In this document: positions 45,781 to 56,684 of the stretch, one piece after another
Layout: every line of letters begins with the position of its first letter
How positions within the stretch are numbered: position 1 is the stretch's first letter
NCBI GenBank assembly: GCA_047967505.1
Contig: CM106541.1
DNA from: Dipteris shenzhenensis
Lineage: Eukaryota; Polypodiophyta; Polypodiopsida; Gleicheniales
DNA: 64,000 nt
Strand: one strand, 5' to 3'
The notes under the pieces: generated by a model
The model's input: only the letters and a program-made list of their open reading frames with translations
Databases searched by the model: none
Told to the model about the DNA's origin: nothing
Position numbers and translations under genes: made by a program

Positions 45781-46789
45781 CCCAAGTTGTTAGACTTGTA
45801 GCACAAAACCCTTTCCCACATCCTTCTCCAATGATTCATAGAGGTGGAAGGGAGCATCCCCAACAACCAACAGATACCCATGTTCTTCATTTAGTAGGTG
45901 TATGTCCGCGATGTCTTGCATCAATGTGTGGATTGGAACGACAAGCATCACTTGTCAGGAACAAGAAAGGGACATTTTGCAGAGCGCAAGCAAGCCATTA
46001 GGGGAGAATTGGGGTCTCCAAAGGGCCCCCAATTAGTGTTTCCTAATTTCAAGGGACTAGTGAGGTATTTGAGATGTACCAATGGGAGTGCTCCTTTTTG
46101 TGGGGCAATGCCATGTTGAAGTGGAGGGTGGGTAGACCTGCAAACAAACCCTATTGGCTACTCCTCTTACACCGGGGACCACTCAAACCATCCCCTCCCC
46201 CTCAACCCATACTTGACCCTTCTCCCATATGCACCTCCCCCAAACAAACCTGCAAGTCATTCAAGAGGTGGTGGGCCCTTTTGGGCAAATTTTCCCCCCC
46301 TCTCAACTTGTTATAGGCTTGCCCCCTCCTCGTCTCTGGTCCAGCTCCATTTTCCCTCCATTTTTCAAACGTGGGAACTCATTTGGCATCTTCTCTACCC
46401 CCTCCTACTCTTGTCCATTGTGTTTCTCCCTCTCTAGCACCTCTTGTAGCAGCTGCTCATTCTCTCTCCATTCCTAGCTATAGCACCTCCTATAGCAATA
46501 GCTGCTCATCCCCCTCTGCTCTTTCTTCCTCGATTCCTAGCTATAGTACCTCCTGTAGTGGTTGCTCATCCCCCTCTGCTCTTTCTCCCTCCATTCCTAG
46601 CTACAACAGCTCTTGGAGTAGCTGCTCATCCCCCTCTACTCTTTCTCCCTCCATTCCTAGCTACAGCACCTCTTGGAGCTTCTCTCAACCTTCAGTTGCA
46701 CCCTCTATACCTTCTTCCTCTCTCTCCCTCTATCAAAGCTGCTCTCTCCCTCCAAGCTGCACTTTCTAGTCCACTATTGATGTTGTGAC
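45781..46789 (+). other. Open, Ser/Pro-rich region with internal coding repeats
   Basis: Several frames stay open; the plausible one runs 46371-46769. From about 46440 to 46690, four units of 60-63 bp repeat ('ttcctagctatagcacctcc' starts at 46471, 46534, 46594 and 46654), giving 'IPSYSTS' and 'SSPSALSPS' peptides. The unit length is a multiple of three and substitutions keep the frame. Function unknown. Confidence 0.45.
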
Positions 46790-48086
46790 CCCTGTGCAAG
46801 CATGGTGAGGAGACCATACATGTACGCTATGTCCCACAGGAGCAAAAATGCACTGGGTGAATGGGTGCCTTGCACCTACATCTTGAATGATTAGATAGTC
46901 ATGAGAGGATCTACCAAGGGTCCACATAAGCTTCCCAAGAGCAAAAGAGGTGATCTTTTGCACGAATGGAAGGGCTGCATCATGAAGTTCAAGCTTGGGA
47001 AGAAAGGATTGCTTGCAAAGGTGCAACACATCTACATGGGGAAGGACATGCACCTTCCTCCATCAAGCAATCAATCGACTATCCCATCGCATTGTAAGTC
47101 TACATTTTGTGTAAGATTTTGAAGTATAATGAGTCAACTTGAAATTGTATTTTGAAATAGAACCAGTGTAATGAGTCAATTGAAATTGTATTTTGAAATA
47201 GCACTTGTGCATAGCAGATGTATTTCCTTTAGACTTTGAGGAGTGGGAACCAGTCAAGTGCTTCTTAGGTAAATTTACTGCCATTCATGAGGATTTAGGA
47301 AGGCAAATGCATGCTAGAAGTCCTCTACTTTGAAACAAAGAAATATATGTTGGTATAATGCCAAGTACATTACTCCAAGGACGGCATCAAGCTATGGCCA
47401 TCTTCAATGCATTGCAACACCACAACTTGAAGACATGGATTGCAGCATAGTGGACACAAGAACAATGCAATCATATAAGGAAAAGATTGTAAAGGATGTG
47501 GGCATGGCCATGAAGCTTACATTTGGCTCTAAATGGGTAAGGTTGTCTTGGTTTATGCCTCTGCACATTTTTGCTTCTTGTTTTCAGAATATCCAGATGC
47601 ACAGGTCATGCAAGTGCCTATATGAGAATGCCCTTGAGGAATTGGTTGGGGTGAATTGGGGAAGCAGGTCAGGTGAACAAAAGGGTGATCTATTTCAATG
47701 CCATGTATGTAAGGACAATGTGGTTGTCAAGTACCACATCTCCCACCAAATGTTATATTTTGCTTTCCAATATAGGCACTAGAAGAAAACAGGTGGCAAT
47801 TGGCTCCCCCTTGACTCTAACGACGATGATAATATAGGGGTAAGTTATGTATTGGTTCTCATTTAGGAGATGTCAAGAATGTGACTGTCATGTCACAATG
47901 GACTCTCAGGGATGTGGGGAACACCTATTGGTCATGGAGGATGGCATGTCTATGTCCTTTCACTTTACCTTAAATGGTGAAAAGGTAGGAAAGTGTGCAG
48001 AGAAGCTCATGCATAGTGCCACTTTTATCCCTCTTGCAATATTGAAGATTGTAAACAATGTGGGGTGGAACAATTGTGGATTTTAA
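46790..48086 (+). pseudogene. Unknown spliced gene or relic
   Basis: Reading frame 46901-47093 contains 'KGPHKLPKSKRGDLLHEWKG' and 'CIMKFKLGKKGLLAKVQHIY'. A GT-AG intron (47094-47232) joins it in frame to 'FEEWEPVKCFLGKFTAIHED'. After a frame change comes 150 open codons (47330-47782) with 'NAKYITPRTASSYGHLQCIA' and a CxxC pair in 'QCHVCKDNVVVKYH'. A 51-bp segment 47537-47587 has GT-AG ends but is also open. Next, 47847-48086 is open with 'CGEHLLVMEDGMSMSFHFTL'. No family recognised. Confidence 0.4.
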
Positions 48087-48289
48087 CATTTTCCAATTAA
48101 TAGTGATGCAATTAATTTTGATGTTTTGAATGGTTTTGTTTCATGTCAATGTCAAGTTTTTCCCAAAAAAATTATAATTCTTTTTATTTGTTATATTTAG
48201 AACATTTGGGTATATATAGGTTATAAAGTTACTTTAGTTTCAAAGTTTCACTATCATAGCCATAGTTCTCCTAGCTACCAAACTACCAT

Positions 48290-49772
48290 GGATTCTGCTA
48301 GGTCTGCCTACCATGATTTCATCTCTCGTACTCCATTAATTGATAGAGAGGAGGAGTTATTGCTAGCTTTGATAAGAGCATAGATGTCCTAGGCACCTAC
48401 TTGGGAGCCCGAGATGATTTTGAAGACCTCATCAAGTACATGCAAGACTGCATCACGAGTTTTGCATATCAACTTGATGAGTCTACAAAAAGTTGGGTGC
48501 CAATTAATTATTTGAAGTACTTGTTCAATTAAGAACACAGGTTCGTGAAGCGTTTAGATCGCTTTTGAGCCCAACTCACACCCCTAGTGTTTAGGGAGGT
48601 GGACACTGATGACCTCCTAGCATGTGGAGTCATCAGAAACATGGGAAATAGGTTCCTATCCTAGGAAATGACCTTTATTTTCCTTCTCCAAGGGGGACAA
48701 ATGGAAGAGGAGGCCTCGACCTCAAGCCCCGACCCTGCCCCTACCCTTTCTGATCCTCTTATTTTTGTAGATGAGCCCAACATCTACAATGAAGAGCCCA
48801 TAGATGAAGAAGCTGAGGAGCGGGAAGCTGCATTAGCCCTGGAAATGCTTTGGTGACCTCTTGAACCCCATTCTACTTCTCAAATTCCATCCACCTCGGG
48901 CACCACATCTGTTGACCCTGCAACAATGATATGGTTTCTTGCTCCCCTTCTTGTCAATGGAGAACAATACCTCTTTCTTCATGACATAGAGGTTATGTTT
49001 GGTCTCCAGGAGGATGAAGCTCTTGGTGTCTCGTGTGGATATGAGGTGGACATGACTATGCAAGAACCTAGGTTTTTGGGGGCATATGATTCAATAGAAG
49101 AGGTTCTTGCTTTAACACTGGCCCAAATCAAAGATGCAGAGACATCAATCTTCTCTGACCTACCTGATGTTCCAGAAGAAGCCTCCACATCTCACTCCAG
49201 ATAGCAGGAGGCCTCTAGATCCATCCTCATTGACAAAGAGGAAGGGATTGAGCATGATAACTCCATAGTGGTAAGAAACTATGAGCTTTGAATTTCTTCT
49301 CTCTTGGTATACTTTTGCTTTAATGGAATTCTAATGTAATGTTGGACTGTTGTAGGAGGCATTTGAGGTCGACCTATTCTCATCTCGGCAATGCCTTGTT
49401 CGCAGTAGCTTCGGCCGAGATCACTCACTGGCACATTACCTTGGCCAAGCAAAAGGGCACTTTGTGGTTATCCACAAAAAGTTTTCTCCACATGGCACCG
49501 ATGAGCTCCTGAAGTACAAGGCCTTGTCAAGAGTGATTGGTCATGCTGACATCAATCGCAATGCTGACAAGGTCATTTTGGTGAACGGCATGGCTGCCCT
49601 CAATGCCTTTGGAACCAATTTTCAAGGTATGGCATTGATGGCAGCAGCCATGTCCCTGGCTAGCAACGATAATAGCGTTGACTCCCTATCGACTAGGTTT
49701 AGAGCTAGGAGTGTATTTGGGAATTCAAACCCCGATGTTCTCAGTGTTTTAGAGAAGAGAGAAAGGCTTTGA
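48290..49772 (+). pseudogene. Unknown spliced gene, C-terminal part well preserved
   Basis: The first part is broken (stops near 48382-48395). Then acidic frames ('MEEEASTSSPDPAPTLSDPL', 'EEPIDEEAEEREAALALEML', 'FLAPLLVNGEQYLFLHDIEV') run to a TAG at about 49204. A phase-0 GT-AG intron at 49271-49355 connects 'EGIEHDNSIV' to 'EAFEVDLFSSRQCLVRSSFG' in the same frame, followed by 139 open codons ending 'FGNSNPDVLSVLEKRERL' and TGA at 49770. The C-terminal part contains 'ALSRVIGHADINRNADKVIL' and an Ala/Met-rich helix. No family recognised. Confidence 0.5.
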
Positions 49773-49897
49773 AGCCTTATTGTATATAAATTTTATTTTA
49801 TATGAATACAGATATACTTTTTATACAGTGCCCCATTTTGTGTTCTTTTACAAAATTTATTTTATACTGTCATTGTATTTTGTAACTTTAATTGTTG

Positions 49898-50285
49898 TTG
49901 GCATTAATATTTTCATTCACTATTCTGTTCAAAAGCATGCTATCAGATAAATATTTGCACTATAATGGTCATTTCTGAGCAATCTAGTAAGAATCTCACC
50001 ACCCGGCAGAAGGCAAATGTGCATTGCACAAGGAGCCCAAAAATGCTAAAACCCGCTATGGCACGTATGGGGCCTGTTTGACTTGGCATTAATATTTTCA
50101 TTCACTATTCTATTCAAAAGCATGCTATCAGATAAATATTTGCGCTATAATGGTCATTTCTAAGCAATCCAGTAAGAATCTCACCACGCAGCAGAAGGCA
50201 AATGTGTTCGGCATCGCGTGGGGAGCCCAAAAATGCTAAAACTGCTATGGTGCATATGGGGCTGTCAAACAGGCCCCATACACGC
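49898..50285. repeat. Tandem duplication, 2 x 195 bp
   Basis: Copies at 49898-50092 and 50093-50285 begin 'ttggcattaatattttcatt' and share 'aagcatgctatcagataaat' and 'gagcccaaaaatgctaaaac'. Highly similar, so younger than the flanking genes' decay. Confidence 0.9.
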
Positions 50286-50345
50286 CATAGTGGGTTTTAG
50301 CATTTTTGGGCTCCCTGTGCGATGCCGAACATATTTTCCTTCTGC
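50191..50345. repeat. Palindrome with about 75-bp arms
   Basis: Left arm from 'gcagaaggcaaatgtgttcg' (50191) and right arm ending 'cgaacatattttccttctgc' (50345) are near-perfect reverse complements with a few-base centre at about 50266. Shared word 'gagcccaaaaatgctaaaac' / 'gttttagcatttttgggctc'. It lies between two convergent reading frames. The 'ggggcctgtttg' word recalls DNA-transposon termini, but no target duplication is evident. Confidence 0.9.
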
Positions 50346-50537
50346 ACCATAGTGAAAAAACATCATTTGATCACTCAAATTCACACTAAACTTGCATAAA
50401 CTGATGGAAAGCATTACGTAACATGTATAATAACATGGGAATAGTAATAGAACATAAAAATATCTTTTATTCATTGGCCTCAAAGGGCAAAGATTTACAA
50501 AATGATTCAAGTTACACCAAATGAACCTAAACAGCAT

Positions 50538-51221
50538 CTAGGGTCTAAGGGAGGAATCAGAGCGGATGCGCTTGGCGAGTGCAAGGTCCTTGTCCATCAC
50601 TATTACTCTTTTAGCATGGATAGCACATAAGTTCGCGTCTTCAAAAAGACCTTCTGTCATCTGCTCCATTGTCTCCTGAATTGCTCCCATAGAAGTGAAG
50701 CGCACATCACTCTTGTAATGCTATGCTATTTCACGTACAACATGCTGGAAGGGTGCACGAGGAATGAGATTGTCCACAGTGGTTTGGAACTTGCGGATCT
50801 CCTAAAGTGCCTTCACGCCTAACTTTTTGCACCTCTTAATCTTTGGGGGACCTTGCATTGGCCTTTGTACATGGCTCCATGGCCGCTTGTCCGCTTTGAA
50901 CTTCTTTTGCCTCTCCTTCCTTGCAACCATCTCTTGAGACTTCGCTTCCTATGTCTGGTGGGTCCTTCGAGGTGGCTTGTCGCGCCTAGGGGTGTGCTTT
51001 GTCCTTGGTCTCTTTTCCTTTTCATGAGGCTGTGAGATAGCAGGCTGAGGCTCTTGCTCAACTCGTACTAGAGGCTCCTCATATATGATAATATTGAGGC
51101 ACAGAGGGTTGATGGTGCTCTTCCGTGCGGTCTGCTTGGTTGGAGGATTGGGGCCAAGGTTCATTATATCTGCAAGCTCGCCAAATACTTTCTCTTGTTG
51201 TGGCCCGTTTAATCTCTCCAT
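50538..51221 (-). pseudogene. Histone H3-like protein with enlarged N-terminal tail
   Basis: One frame, no frameshift. The tail has 'PTKQTARKST' at about 51114-51143, identical to H3 residues 3-11 (K4, K9 and S10 context). About 104 codons follow, rich in Pro, Arg and Lys, where H3 has 38. The fold starts 'GVKAL' then 'EIRKFQTTVDNLIPRAPFQH' and 'VVREIA' (alpha-N, alpha-1), 'HYKSDVRF' (loop 1 of canonical length, unlike CENH3), '[16 protein letters not shown]' (alpha-2, nearly identical to H3) and '[15 protein letters not shown]' (alpha-3). Three in-frame TAGs (50949, 50802, 50721) interrupt it; at the last, Gln is normal. Start is either 51221 or ATG 51164, which puts TKQ nine residues in. 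The H3 identity is strong. Function is inference, and this copy is broken unless TAG is read through. Confidence 0.85.
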
Positions 51222-52700
51222 CTTCTCTCTTTGCCTTTCTTACTCCCCATGTTGGTCTAGATGCTCCACGTGAGGACCCCACGGAGGAGGGATGGGCAGT
51301 TAATCAAGATTGACCGGACTATTTCGCCCCCCTTGGGAGACCTCTCTACTTCCATGGTTAGTTGTGTGGAAGGACTGAGAGGACCCCTGATCATGCTTAG
51401 ATCCTTCATTGCGCTGGGATTCCTCATGGTGCTGAGATCCCTAGGATCCCCCACGCGAGCCGAATGGTGGGGACTCGTGTTGCTTGGACTTCTGATGATG
51501 AGAACCGCCTTCAGATCCCTGCTGATCATTACCCTCTTGGTCGCTAGGGCTTGCTCACTCTCTCTAGCTTGTGCTCTCTTACCAACTGAGCTTCATCCAT
51601 TTTTATAACAAATACTAGCTTGCCATGTGTACAATGAAAGAGAAATTTAGTAAGAATATAGAAATCAGAAGAAATAAAGTTGAATGTGAAGAGGGAATTT
51701 CTCTTACCTTCTTCTCTCATCCCATAGAATTTGACCATGGCTCTCTGCAAATTCTCTACATCCATGTAAACATTATTGAAAGCATTCATCTCAAACGTTT
51801 GGATGCCAGATTTCTTTTTACTCTTCCAAGTCATTATGCCACTTACACAATGGTATCCTCCAAGCTTTTCTCTAGCACATTGGTTTGTTTCTTGACGTGC
51901 AAGCATTACAGACCATGGTGTTGCAATGGCATTGTAGATATCTTATAATTTTCCTCCATAGCAGACTTGAAAATTTTAAAAACAGAGTTATAAGCTTCAT
52001 GACTTACACCAGTAGTATCACAAGATCCAAGCACCTCCTTTGCTTGGATGAGGCCCTTGAAATCCTTCATTACCTCTCTAGCAACTTGTTTACATAGCCC
52101 TTTTTGTCTAGGGTCCTTTAACACTTCCATGACATCACTTGGCTTTTTACTTCTTAGAACATATGAAGATCACTATCATCCATTTGCATTGTTCCCATCA
52201 CATCCTCCATGAAATTCCTAAAGTAGAGTACAAATGAGTCTTAGTGGAAAGAATGCAACACCACAAATATTTTGGAGTAAGAAATTTCATTGAAAATGTG
52301 GGGAACTAACCTTGCAGCCCGTATTCTCTTCTTTCAGGCACCACTATTGGTTGACAATGCATCCTTAGATTGCAATTGTCTTTTCCTCTCCTTCAGTCCC
52401 AAGGGTGTTCCCTTCAACTTTTGTACTCGTTCTATCGACTTCACTCGTTCCTTCTCCACAGCACGTCTTGGAAGTTGTAATATGCACAATCTTTTATTCC
52501 TTTCACAAATCTTTCAAGTGCATCCTTGTTTTTGTTCACAAGCTAGCTTGTCAAATAACATAAAATCATTTCTCATTTTTGTGTCTCTTTCTTTATTTAA
52601 AATAAGGAATCTGATGGTGCAATGCTATTTGTCATGGGTTGCAAGAGAACTAGACAAAGATAGTGAGATAGAAAAGTTGATATACTCGATCAAGGTACAA
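51222..52700 (-). pseudogene. Unknown spliced gene or relic upstream of the H3-like frame
   Basis: Minus-strand pieces in order: 52290-52500, basic ('ERVQKLKGTPLGLKERKRQL'); 52130-51906, open for 74 codons ('MEVLKDPRQKGLCKQVAREV', 'LGSCDTTGVSHEAYNSVFKI'); 51906-51700 ('FEMNAFNNVYMDVENLQRAM'), ending at a GT-AAG donor-like site near 51712; 51600-51250, rich in Ser, His and Gln ('NDQQGSEGGSHHQKSKQHES'). The last piece runs towards the H3-like frame, so all may be one gene with the histone fold at its C-terminus. No family recognised for the upstream parts. Confidence 0.45.
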
Positions 52701-52717
52701 GGAGGAGGTTAAAGGCC

Positions 52718-53245
52718 ATGGAAACTGATGATACAATTTCCAAACAAAAATTGGAAGACACAATGGCAATGAATGTGGAAGGGAGAGAAAACACTAGAAA
52801 AAATGTCTCCTTGCTAAGAGCAGCTGGCCTTGGAGGTATGCACCCATTCAAACAGTGCCAGCAAAACAAAGGACACAAGCTATGGTTTCAAGGCAGCAAC
52901 ATCAGGTCACTTGGGAGACTAATAAGCTTATGTCCTTAAAATCTTTACCCTACACCCGAGGATTCATCAAGTGTCCACTCTTTCAATGCTTCAAGAGTTG
53001 CATGCCCAAGAGATCATACTCTCTAACTTGAGGGATGGCCTTGACAATGTCAAAGGGTTCCATAGCTTAGATCAACAAGCTGCAAAGAGGAAGTGAGGAA
53101 GTCATCGCTGCAGCGACATTGTTCTGGCACAATAGCATGAGAGTTACTCCAAACAATAAGGATGTCTATATGCTATGGAGAGGATGCAAGTAGCATGAGG
53201 AGCACATCATACACATGCTTGACATAGTGCAAGTCAGTAGTTGGA
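52718..53245 (+). pseudogene. Unknown coding relic, divergent from the H3-like gene
   Basis: Plus-strand frames: 'METDDTISKQKLEDTMAMNV' (52718 on), then 'LHPRIHQVSTLSMLQELHAQ' with 'EIILSNLRDGLDNVKGFHSL' and 'DQQAAKRK', then, after a shift, 'ATLFWHNSMRVTPNNKDVYM' with 'LWRGCK' and 'HEEHIIHML'. The pattern looks like real protein but I cannot name it. It is head-to-head with the minus-strand gene, about 20 bp apart. Confidence 0.35.
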
Positions 53246-53333
53246 CTTGCAATGCTAAAATCTTGCTATCTTTTTCCCTCTCACAAATCATTATGCTAGT
53301 TAATTTTCATTTGCATCTTATGAAAATTTTTGG

Positions 53334-53381
<48 letters not shown>

Positions 53382-54138
53382 AGGGAGGCAATATTATTTT
53401 CCAAGCCTAGTGTTTGAAATAATAACCACCATGCTGGTTCTTGTTAGGGGCCTATGTAAGTGTGATACATTGAATGTGCTATGTGTGCAGTAGTTGGGAA
53501 AATGATGGAGCAGAGAGCCCATCTAGTGAAATGATGGTGTGGTGAGGATTAAGTGGTGACCCTTGAAGTTGATTAGGATTAGGTGGGATGATTTAATCAC
53601 TACTTTTTAGCCATCGGGCTTGTAGCCAATTATTAAATGGCAGCCCTTGGAGTTTGATTAGGATTAAATGGGATGACTTAATTTTACTGAATCTATTATT
53701 TAGACACCAGGCTCCTACAATCACTTGGCTTGCATGATGAGATGACCATTTTATCCACCACTATGACTAGTGAAGTATGCACAAAGGCGATTTGGCATTC
53801 TATCCTTTCCCCCCTTCAAAGCAAAGTGCCACATTGGAAAAAAATTCTTTTAAAATGATAGTAAGCAGTCAATTTCTCATCGACTATCAATTTAATCAAA
53901 ATACCCAATTCTTCATGTAGGTGGCTCAGTGGGAATGGGCTATTTAAGTTGTCATGTAGCCTCATTGAATTCACACTACTCCACCCTTGTTGATTTGAAA
54001 CTGCTCTACCCTTTTCAATTCATACTTCACACTACTCCATCTCATCTCCCACCCTCGTCTCCTACTCAACCCTCTTTCTAGACCTCCTACTTCACCTGCC
54101 AAAAGGTGAATCTGCTTAGATTGTTGTAATCAAATTTT
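53246..54138. repeat. Non-coding stretch with GA microsatellite and a 92-bp imperfect duplication
   Basis: (GA)n at about 53337-53378. Imperfect tandem pair at about 53552-53643 and 53644-53735 sharing 'gattaggatta' and 'gggatgatttaat' / 'gggatgacttaat'. No gene. Confidence 0.65.
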
Positions 54139-54386
54139 TATAGTAGACTGGGCCCAAGGATGCCAAAGTTTTTTAATATTTACAAATCTTGTAATAATAC
54201 AAACATGTTTCTCTTTTCCTCATGTTTTCTCAACACATGCCAAATGGATTGTAGTAAAAATATTATAGTAGATTGGGCCCAAGGTTGCCAAAATTTTGTA
54301 GTATTTACACATTTTGTAATAATACAACACGTTTCTCTTTTCTCATATTCTCTCAACAAGTGCCATATGGTAAATTTTCTTAGACT
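54139..54386. repeat. Tandem duplication, 2 x 125 bp
   Basis: Copies begin 'tatagtagactgggcccaag' (54139) and 'tatagtagattgggcccaag' (54264) and share 'cttttctc' and 'tctcaaca' blocks. Confidence 0.85.
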
Positions 54387-55359
54387 GTTTAATGAAAATT
54401 TTACAATGGGCTGTGATTTTGTAGTAGAGTATGCCACTGCTAGGGTGCTAAGGGATTTCTAATATACCCTTGAACATACATGATAGTATACTTTTTGATA
54501 TAAAATATGAGTGTCTCTTGTGATCTTTTTTTTTGCTTTGTGTTTGTGAATCATGAGCATGCTCTAAAAGAGATAAAAAATGCCCTAAAAAGTGCCCCAC
54601 CTCTCTTAGTGGTCAGTGAGATCTATTCCAGGGTTAGCTACTATGTTGCTTTATAGGTTGGGCCCTCAAGGCAAGATTTAGTTGTAGAATTTTTGTTTTC
54701 TACAACGTGGCAAACAAATTCTTGCTTTGGGCAACAATTTTCAAGGAAAGTTTGGTACATCATAAGATAAAATAGTTATTTATTTACTTCTTTACATCAA
54801 ACTAGCTATAACAAAAGCTCCCAAAACCACCATGCTAGTTTTAAATAGCCTCAAAATTGCTAAATTATCTCTCTTGTTGAACAAGCATGGTGGTCATAGA
54901 AGTATAAGTCAATGGGCGTTGGCGCACAAGAACCAGAGTGATGGTCCCACTATTTCGTGGACTGCCATGTGTTATACACTGAATTGTAGTCGAATAAAGG
55001 CATGCATTTCTGTGCGCTTCTTCAATAAAGACATGGAGTGGTGCATGTTCAGATTTTCATCGTGTTCGAACGACTGCAGTAAAGGCCCCCATCGAGTAAA
55101 GGTGTGGAGTGGCACATGTCAGGCTCTACACCATATTTAAAATTGTTGTATGATCGTGGAGTAAATGCCTAGAGTGCCCATATCAAGCTCTACATGGTGT
55201 TTAGAACAATTACACTAGTGAACTTGAAATCTCTCCCACTAGCATGTCATAGTGTGGCCCAAAATATGACCAAAAACAGCTTCATTGGCTACACTCGATT
55301 GTGCATTGGCCCAGCAGTTAGTTGTAAGTTTGCTAATTAATTCTGAATTGATTGTCTCA
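54387..55359. other. No gene seen
   Basis: The ORF at 54832-55140 matches nothing. Around 55020-55210 a short segment ('gagtaaaggtgtggagtggc', 'caggctctacaccat') recurs imperfectly about 75 bp apart. Confidence 0.35.
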
Positions 55360-56260
55360 AAGTTGTAATTGTTCAAGCCACATGATTGAAGAGTGTCAAT
55401 TTAATAAAGGAAAGGGACCACAGAGGTCCACCAAGTAGAGAGAGGGAAATTTTCCCTATCAAAATGCCAACACTCCAAGGAAGGTTACTAGAGAACTATA
55501 AACTATGAAAAAATAGCTAGATACGCTACAAACAAAATCTAACTAGCATGAGCAAGAAGTAATTATAGGCCTAGTTTTGGAACATATCAAAGAAAGGCTG
55601 GCACTAAGTCACAAGAAACCCAAAAGGACCCAACAAATCAAGAGAAGTAAAAAGAGATAGGGATCCATTGGAAAGATGAAAAGAAGATGGCACCTGAGTT
55701 CACAAAGGCCGAAGTAGAAAGAGCCTATGAGAAGAATCTGAATGCATCCAAACAACAAATCAAAGCATCACAGACAAACCAAAATATACTCAAGCAAAGA
55801 ACTAACATAGAGACAAGCTAGAACGGGATGATGAAATGGAAGACAACCAAGTGGAGCAAGATAGAATCAATGGAGCTTGGCAGAAATTCTATGAATTGAA
55901 TGTAACAATTATAATAGGTCAACTATTGGAAAGTGCTCCCCACTACACCAATACTTCCAAAAACCCTGAACATTGAATACTATGTGAGTGGAAGTGATTG
56001 AGATGAAGTTACTAGGATGAAGAAGTTACAATGGTAGACATCAAGGTTAGGGACCACACAATTATGGGAGTACTCAATGATTGAAATTCCAAAGTCAACA
56101 CTATCTTAGAAAGAAGTCAACAATAACTCAAATTGAAGAACATCACCCTTCAAAATTCGAACAGCAAATCAATGCTAAAGGATGTATGCATTTAGATAAT
56201 TGTGCCTTACTTCATGATGAATGAGAGGATAACCCATGTGGTTAGGTAGGATGTGGCATA
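55360..56260 (+). pseudogene. Gypsy gag zinc knuckle / protease relic
   Basis: 'CNCSSHMIEECQFNKGKGPQ' at about 55365-55425 resembles a decayed CCHC knuckle. Lys/Gln-rich sequence and a weak 'IIIGQLLESAPHY' follow. Then 'VDIKVRDHTIMGVLND' with 'SKVNTILERSQQ' (about 56035-56130) resembles the retropepsin entry (v.v...G..LDGGSgvNi), the catalytic Asp being before a stop. Many stops. It may be the front part of the element seen at 60850-62650. Confidence 0.5.
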
Positions 56261-56684
56261 AAATTGGCATATAATTAAGGCAATGATATGCTCACAATTG
56301 AGAAAAAAGGAAAGAAGGTACAAATAATAATGGCAAAATCACTATTATAAATTCAAGCCATAATGCTTAACTAATTTGCTCAAATTTTATTTTAGTTTTA
56401 AAAAATGCAAAAAAATGTGAATTTCTTGATTTAAAATGAATCTTACAAATTTTCTTATTTTATTCATACGAATAACTTTTATTCGTATGACTAAAAGCTT
56501 ATTCATATGAATAAGCTTTATATTTTTTTTAAATGATCATTGTTTTTGCCATTTTTTATTTAGACAAATATAGCTACCTCCTCTCCAGATGCCATCCCAA
56601 TGTCTTGCCTACCATCTTACCTGCAAGCACTCTTATGCATCACATTCAGGTTTTTAAAAAATTTGAAGTTTTTTTTTCCCTCAA
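56261..56684. other. AT-rich, no gene
   Basis: Very AT-rich, with 'attcatacgaataa' / 'ttattcgtatga' complementary words near 56463-56515 that could form a hairpin. Confidence 0.5.

Noticed and set aside
50538-51221. Centromeric H3 (CENH3)
   Set aside because: Loop 1 has the canonical H3 length and the tail retains the exact H3 4-11 motif, which CENH3s normally lose.
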